24,214 bases of DNA, taken from positions 1 through 24,214 of the forward strand of contig JAYSUJ010000036.1 in assembly GCA_043719155.1 (NCBI GenBank), written 5' to 3'. This DNA comes from JBBQKQ01 sp043719155 (GTDB lineage Bacteria > Patescibacteriota > Minisyncoccia > Phycocordibacterales > UBA5272). Shown piece after piece: positions 20,925 to 24,214 of the stretch. The translations under genes were made by a program, and so were the position numbers. Within the stretch, counting starts at the first letter, position 1, and each line of letters starts with the position of its first letter. The notes beneath the pieces are model-generated. The model did not search any database and was not told the DNA's origin. It worked only from the letters and a program-made list of their open reading frames with translations.

Positions 20925-21695
20925 ATGGAGACCTTCGGAAAAGTAATGGCGAGTCTTATTGTCGCCATAGTAGCATTGAACATTTTGCCATTTTTCGGCA
21001 TAAGTTCATGGTATTGGGGTGAATACGTTCAGCTGCTTGTCATGCTGATCGTCTTTATTTCAATTTACTGGATGCTTCGTGGTAAAAGTCAGGACATGCA
21101 AAATGTCGGGCTGACGCCACGTTGGTGGCTAATTCTCTTGACTGTTCTCTTTCTCGGTGCCTCTTTCACCGCGGACCTATACGTTCAAGACGGAACTGTC
21201 CTGTCGCTTATGATTATCGCCCTGATTGTCTTCTGGTCTTACAGCCTAAAGCAACTCGGCGGCGTGTCACTGTGGCAGATCATGCGCCGAAAGGCACCAA
21301 TTGTAGCCGTCATGGCAGCGGTCTATCTTGCGATCGGTGGTAGCTATACCGCATATCGTTGGTCAAAGTTCGTGCCGGTCTATATTACCAAGTACGACGA
21401 GCGTGAAACCCGGCTGAAGGCGTATCATCTAAAAGAAAAGATGACAGTTTCGCCGGCAGACCTTCGCAAGGAAGTTGAGAGTTACGTGGGTGCATACCCT
21501 GTCTCGACCAACTACAAGGCGATGAACATGCGCTGGTTCGGACTCTGGTGGACGTCGGCCCCGGCCTACTTCTTCACCAACATCATCCGTGACTTCTTTG
21601 ACTGGGTCTGGTCGCATTTGTCTGGCATGCTTGACTCGCTCACTCGTGAGCAGCTCAAGGGCTGGAAGAATGCTAACCCAGAAGTGTCAAAGTGA
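20925..21695 (+). CDS. Multi-pass membrane protein with C-terminal soluble tail
   Basis: 256 residues, no family recognised. About five membrane helices (roughly 7-24, 33-51, 67-85, 90-108, 122-142) are followed by a tail of about 115 residues rich in Lys, Glu and Tyr. The tail then contains a Trp/Phe-rich stretch (M-R-W-F-G-L-W-W to F-D-W-V-W) that may lie on the membrane surface. The ATG 20925 was chosen for its AAAAGGA site; an in-frame ATG at 20868 is upstream of the predicted transcript start. GC rises along the gene to about 57% in the blocks near 21541-21660, the highest in the window. TGA stop, then a strong terminator. Confidence 0.8.
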   Translation: METFGKVMASLIVAIVALNILPFFGISSWYWGEYVQLLVMLIVFISIYWMLRGKSQDMQNVGLTPRWWLILLTVLFLGASFTADLYVQDGTVLSLMIIALIVFWSYSLKQLGGVSLWQIMRRKAPIVAVMAAVYLAIGGSYTAYRWSKFVPVYITKYDERETRLKAYHLKEKMTVSPADLRKEVESYVGAYPVSTNYKAMNMRWFGLWWTSAPAYFFTNIIRDFFDWVWSHLSGMLDSLTREQLKGWKNANPEVSK

Positions 21696-21722
21696 ACTAG
21701 AAACCTACACGGCCGAAACGTG

Positions 21723-21756
21723 GGGTGGGGCTCAACCAGAGCCTCACCCTTTTTTC
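21723..21756 (+). terminator. Intrinsic terminator of 20925-21695
   Basis: GGGTGGGGCTC (21723-21733) pairs with GAGCCTCACCC (21739-21749) with one mismatch around AACCA, followed by seven T. Confidence 0.85.
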
Positions 21757-21770
21757 TTTTAAATTTAAAA

Positions 21771-21779
21771 TGTTATAAT
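21771..21779 (+). promoter_or_regulatory. Extended -10 promoter of trpS-prfB
   Basis: TGTTATAAT ends 10 bases before the trpS ATG, so the leader is only a few bases. The -35 position holds a plain T run belonging to the preceding terminator. Confidence 0.7.
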
Positions 21780-21789
21780 TTAAAGAAAT

Positions 21790-22800
21790 ATGGAAAAAAC
21801 AAATTCAGTTAAAAAAAGAATGTTTAGCGGTCTACAAGTTACAGGTAAATCCCATTTGGGGAATTATTTTGGAGCGATGAAGCAATTTGTAGATTATCAA
21901 AATGGAGTTTATGGAGATTTCGAAGTTTTTTGTTTTGTAGCAAATTTGCATTCTCTCACGACTATTTCTGATTCAAAAACTTTAAGAGAAAATACAATAG
22001 ATTTAATTAAAGATTATTTGGCGATTGGACTTGATCCAGAAAAAGTAATTTTATTTTTACAATCAGACATTTCAGAGCATTCCGAGTTAACTTGGATTTT
22101 TAATTGTTTAGTCACTGTGCCGTATATGGAGCGTGCAGTTGCCTATAAAGATAAAATTTCAAATGGAGTAGAGCCGACTATGGGACTTTTTAATTATCCA
22201 GTTTTGATGGCGGCTGATATTTTACTGTATTCCCCAGATATTGTTCCAGTTGGACAAGACCAAAAACAACATATAGAAATCGCTCGTGACATTGCAAATA
22301 AATTTAATAATTCTTTTGGAAATGGAAAACAGATATTTAAATTACCAGAAGTTTTAACTTTGAAAGAAGTGGCAATTGTACCAGGAATTGACGGACGTAA
22401 AATGTCTAAAAGTTATAAAAATCATATCCCACTTTTTGCTACAGATTCTGAAATTTTAGAAATTTGTAAGAAAATTGTGACAGATTCTGCTAGACCAGAA
22501 GACAAAAAAAATGCAGACACAAATAATATTTTTAATTTATATAAATTACTTGGTTCTGAGGAAGAAACTAAATTATTTAGAGGAAAATTAGAAGATGGCG
22601 GAGTGGGGTATGGCGAACTAAAAAAAGAATTAGCTAAAAAAATTATAGAGTTCGTAAGGCCAATGCGCGAAAAAAGAGAAAAAATCTCTGATGAATTTGT
22701 TTTTGAAGTTATGAAAAAAGGAGCAGTTAAGGCAAAGAAAATAGCAGGGGTAAAGATGCAAGAAGTGCGAGAAAAAACTGGACTGATAAGAAATGTCTAA
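21790..22800 (+). CDS. trpS: Tryptophanyl-tRNA synthetase
   Basis: 336 residues, normal size for bacterial TrpRS, a class I synthetase that charges tRNA-Trp. The HIGH-type signature is S-H-L-G-N-Y (21-26) after S-G-L-Q-V-T-G, and the KMSKS loop is K-M-S-K-S (204-208) in D-G-R-K-M-S-K-S-Y. M-A-A-D-I-L-L-Y (140-147) and V-G-Q-D-Q-K-Q-H (154-161) are the tryptophan-pocket and core motifs that separate TrpRS from TyrRS. In the first motif the usual Pro-Ser/Thr-Gly is V-T-G. Low GC (30% in one hand-counted block), no Shine-Dalgarno site, first gene of an operon with prfB 17 bases downstream. Confidence 0.96.
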   Translation: MEKTNSVKKRMFSGLQVTGKSHLGNYFGAMKQFVDYQNGVYGDFEVFCFVANLHSLTTISDSKTLRENTIDLIKDYLAIGLDPEKVILFLQSDISEHSELTWIFNCLVTVPYMERAVAYKDKISNGVEPTMGLFNYPVLMAADILLYSPDIVPVGQDQKQHIEIARDIANKFNNSFGNGKQIFKLPEVLTLKEVAIVPGIDGRKMSKSYKNHIPLFATDSEILEICKKIVTDSARPEDKKNADTNNIFNLYKLLGSEEETKLFRGKLEDGGVGYGELKKELAKKIIEFVRPMREKREKISDEFVFEVMKKGAVKAKKIAGVKMQEVREKTGLIRNV

Positions 22801-22817
22801 ACAAATGATTTGTGTTT

Positions 22818-23684
22818 ATGCAAAAAAATTTACAAGAGGAAATAGATGAGCTGGAAATAAAAATGGGCGATGAGATTTTTTGGCTTGAACCAGAAAAAGC
22901 AAAAATTGAAATAAAAAGGTATGAGGAATTGAAAGGAAAGTTGAGGCAGGAGGAAGAAATTTTAAAAGGTGGGGCTATTATAAATATTTTTACTGGAGCA
23001 GGAGGGGATGATGCTGAAGACTGGACAAGAATGCTCTATGAGATGTACAGTAAATTTACTTTAAATAAAAACTTTTCTTTTCACATTCTGGATCAGAATC
23101 AAAATAATGTTGGTGGCATAAAAAGTATCTCTTTCGAAGTTGTAGGGAAAAACGTTTTTAAAACTTTAAAAAATGAGACTGGTGTTCATAGACTAATAAG
23201 ACTTTCACCCTTTGGAAAAAAGGAAATTCGGCAAACAAGTTTTTCCTATGTAGAAGTTTTACCAAAGCTAGATAAAGAAAACTTTAAAAATTTCCAAATG
23301 AATGAACAAGATTTAGAAATTAATTTTACTAAAAGTGGCGGAGCAGGCGGACAAAATGTAAATAAAAGAGAGACGGCTGTACAGATAAAACATATCCCAA
23401 CAGGTCTACGTGTGAATATTTCCACAGAACGTAGTCAAGCCCAAAACAAAGAGTTAGCCTTAGAGGAGCTGGCTGGGAAACTTTATATTTTAAATCAAAT
23501 AAAGCAAAAAGAAATAGAAGCGGGGCACACCCCAGATTTTAATAAAGCCCAAGCAATAGAGTGGGGATCCCAAATACGAACTTACACCTTACATCCTTAC
23601 AAATTAGTCAAAGACCATAGAACAGAAATTGAAAGCAGTAATGTTGAAAACATTCTAAGTGGAGATTTAAGTATTTTTTTATAA
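22818..23684 (+). CDS. prfB: Peptide chain release factor 2, shortened domain I
   Basis: 288 residues against about 365 in E. coli. RF2 recognises UAA and UGA and triggers peptide release. The stop-codon-reading tripeptide S-P-F is at 130-132, which marks RF2 rather than RF1, and the catalytic G-G-Q at 177-179 in S-G-G-A-G-G-Q-N-V-N. The first helix and F-W-x-x-P-E-K-A (21-28) of domain I are kept. The helical stretch between it and G-A-G-G-D-D-A-E-D-W (60-69) is about 50 residues shorter than in E. coli as I recall that sequence. ATG 22818 is preferred; GTG 22812 is in frame. No Shine-Dalgarno site precedes it. A short out-of-frame ORF (22805-22849) overlaps the start and ends in TGA. Confidence 0.94.
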   Translation: MQKNLQEEIDELEIKMGDEIFWLEPEKAKIEIKRYEELKGKLRQEEEILKGGAIINIFTGAGGDDAEDWTRMLYEMYSKFTLNKNFSFHILDQNQNNVGGIKSISFEVVGKNVFKTLKNETGVHRLIRLSPFGKKEIRQTSFSYVEVLPKLDKENFKNFQMNEQDLEINFTKSGGAGGQNVNKRETAVQIKHIPTGLRVNISTERSQAQNKELALEELAGKLYILNQIKQKEIEAGHTPDFNKAQAIEWGSQIRTYTLHPYKLVKDHRTEIESSNVENILSGDLSIFL

Positions 23685-23685
23685 T

Positions 23686-23714
23686 TTTACATAAAACAAA
23701 TAATTTGGTACAAT
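23686..23714 (+). promoter_or_regulatory. Promoter of 23760-24179
   Basis: TTTACA (23686-23691), a 17-base spacer, TGG-TACAAT (23706-23714), starting 2 bases after the prfB stop codon. Confidence 0.7.
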
Positions 23715-23721
23715 GTCAATC

Positions 23722-23745
23722 TCTACAACAAGGGTCTACAACAAG
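23722..23745 (+). repeat. Tandem direct repeat in the leader of 23760-24179
   Basis: TCTACAACAAG occurs twice, at 23722-23732 and 23735-23745, with a 13-base period. The first copy sits at the predicted transcript start, the second just before the GAAGGA ribosome site. Confidence 0.7.
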
Positions 23746-23759
23746 AGAAGGAAAGCCAA

Positions 23760-24179
23760 ATGTTGAAGTCTTTTGCCTGCCTGATGGTCAAAAATGGTCC
23801 TGGGATGATCCCAGATAATATTTGTGACCATCTTCAGTTTTCAGCTTGTGATTTGTTTCTTCGGAAACAAGACAGGATGAAAATTGTCGGCAATGGCCCC
23901 TGCCAAGGGGTCATCGAAACTGACGGAAAACACTACATGGTTGGGACAAGGGGAGGAATCCTCTTTAAAGCCCAGGTCACCACTGATGGAGGCGAATACC
24001 AGGTCAATTTTCTCTTAGGGGAAGATGACTTGGTCGAGTTTGGCAAGGTCATGATGGACCAGATCCAGAATGGTGAGATGAAAAATGTTTGGGGTCAAGG
24101 TCGTGGTAAAATTCCACTTTCGGAACTTTACAACTTTGCCGACCTCAAACGTACCAGACTCGGCAAGCCGCTTAACTGA
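23760..24179 (+). CDS. Hypothetical protein, 139 residues
   Basis: No family recognised. Soluble, with no signal peptide or membrane helix. The middle looks like a beta-rich domain (M-K-I-V-G-N-G-P-C-Q-G-V-I-E-T, then Y-M-V-G-T-R-G-G-I-L-F). The C-terminal third has an acidic helix (G-E-D-D-L-V-E-F-G-K-V-M-M) and a basic end. Four cysteines lie in the first 50 residues, without a regular metal pattern. One hand-counted block is about 52% GC. The ATG 23760 has GAAGGA about 8 bases upstream; the stop is TGA. It has its own promoter, and its leader contains a tandem direct repeat. Only 35 bases remain after the stop, and any terminator is cut by the window edge. Confidence 0.75.
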   Translation: MLKSFACLMVKNGPGMIPDNICDHLQFSACDLFLRKQDRMKIVGNGPCQGVIETDGKHYMVGTRGGILFKAQVTTDGGEYQVNFLLGEDDLVEFGKVMMDQIQNGEMKNVWGQGRGKIPLSELYNFADLKRTRLGKPLN

Positions 24180-24214
24180 TGGGTTACTGATTGTGAAGAG
24201 CGGTGTGACCTTCG

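Noticed and set aside
19322..21756. Integrated element with tRNA-Thr as attachment site
   Set aside because: No second copy of the tRNA 3' end is found downstream and no integrase is present.
22818..23684. Recoded UGA as in Gracilibacteria or SR1
   Set aside because: RF2 with SPF and GGQ is present and three genes end with TGA followed directly by terminators or non-coding sequence.
23722..23745. CRISPR-like repeat
   Set aside because: Only two 11-base copies with a 2-base gap; no spacers and no cas genes.
1..24214. Chimeric assembly of two genomes explaining the GC contrast
   Set aside because: The two gene types alternate at many points, share the extended -10 motif, and terminators and promoters interlock at the joins. 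Read coverage would be needed to exclude it fully.

Overview
The window looks like a chromosome segment of a Patescibacteria / Candidate Phyla Radiation bacterium, most likely from the parcubacterial side. This is inferred from family content and genome style; no marker search was possible. The supporting signs are a low-GC core, very short intergenic gaps, a class II aldolase and a split transketolase (these lineages usually lack a classical phosphofructokinase and route carbon through the pentose-phosphate shunt), a shortened release factor 2, a membrane-anchored DsbA-like protein and many lineage-specific small proteins. TGA ends three genes and RF2 (SPF and GGQ motifs) is present, so the code is standard for UGA.

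Layout. 1-809: two minus-strand orphan genes, one cut by the left edge and one a duplicated zinc-ribbon protein. 924-5540: plus-strand core block with a degenerate metallo-beta-lactamase-fold protein, a small membrane protein, gyrA, a protein with a twin-arginine N-terminus, and pth. 5617-6096: secreted orphan with an operator-like leader, minus strand. 6220-9552: dnaE, minus strand. 9697-11828: small orphans (two-helix membrane protein, 55-residue zinc-ribbon protein, 143-residue protein) around a PfkB-family kinase. 11968-18270: plus-strand core block with a hypothetical protein, fructose-bisphosphate aldolase, rlmH, an M3 oligopeptidase, and transketolase N-half, GNAT acetyltransferase and transketolase C-half. 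18332-19229: DsbA-like protein with a 47-residue membrane protein, minus strand. 19322-19394: tRNA-Thr(GGT). 19472-21695: membrane cluster with an M50 protease diverging from two orphan membrane proteins. 21790-23684: trpS and prfB. 23760-24179: orphan gene.

The most striking property is that the protein genes fall into two sets that differ in several independent ways. Set A (18 genes: the recognisable core plus some hypotheticals) is low GC (23-30% in three hand-counted 60-base blocks) and has no Shine-Dalgarno sequence. Its promoters are mostly extended -10 (TGnTATAAT) or TATACT elements without a good -35, often so close to the ATG that the mRNA would be leaderless or nearly so. Set A genes are often in operons, have almost no intrinsic terminators, and all 18 stop with TAA. 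Set B (10 genes: orphans plus the M50 protease) is about 45-57% GC in hand-counted blocks and is monocistronic. Nine of ten have a clear Shine-Dalgarno site, most have a -35 box 16-18 bases from the -10, and leaders are about 25-60 nt, several with hairpins or repeats. Eight of the nine complete set B genes have a clear hairpin terminator, and their stops are mixed (4 TAA, 3 TGA, 2 TAG). The two sets alternate repeatedly, which argues against a misjoined assembly.

How the genes fit together: aldolase and transketolase serve lower glycolysis and the non-oxidative pentose-phosphate route, and the PfkB kinase may feed it. Pth, RlmH, TrpRS, RF2 and tRNA-Thr serve translation; gyrA and dnaE serve DNA topology and replication. 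DsbA-like, M50 and M3 proteins handle envelope folding and proteolysis. Set B is mostly membrane, secreted or small zinc-binding proteins of unknown role, plausibly envelope or host-interaction functions (inference).
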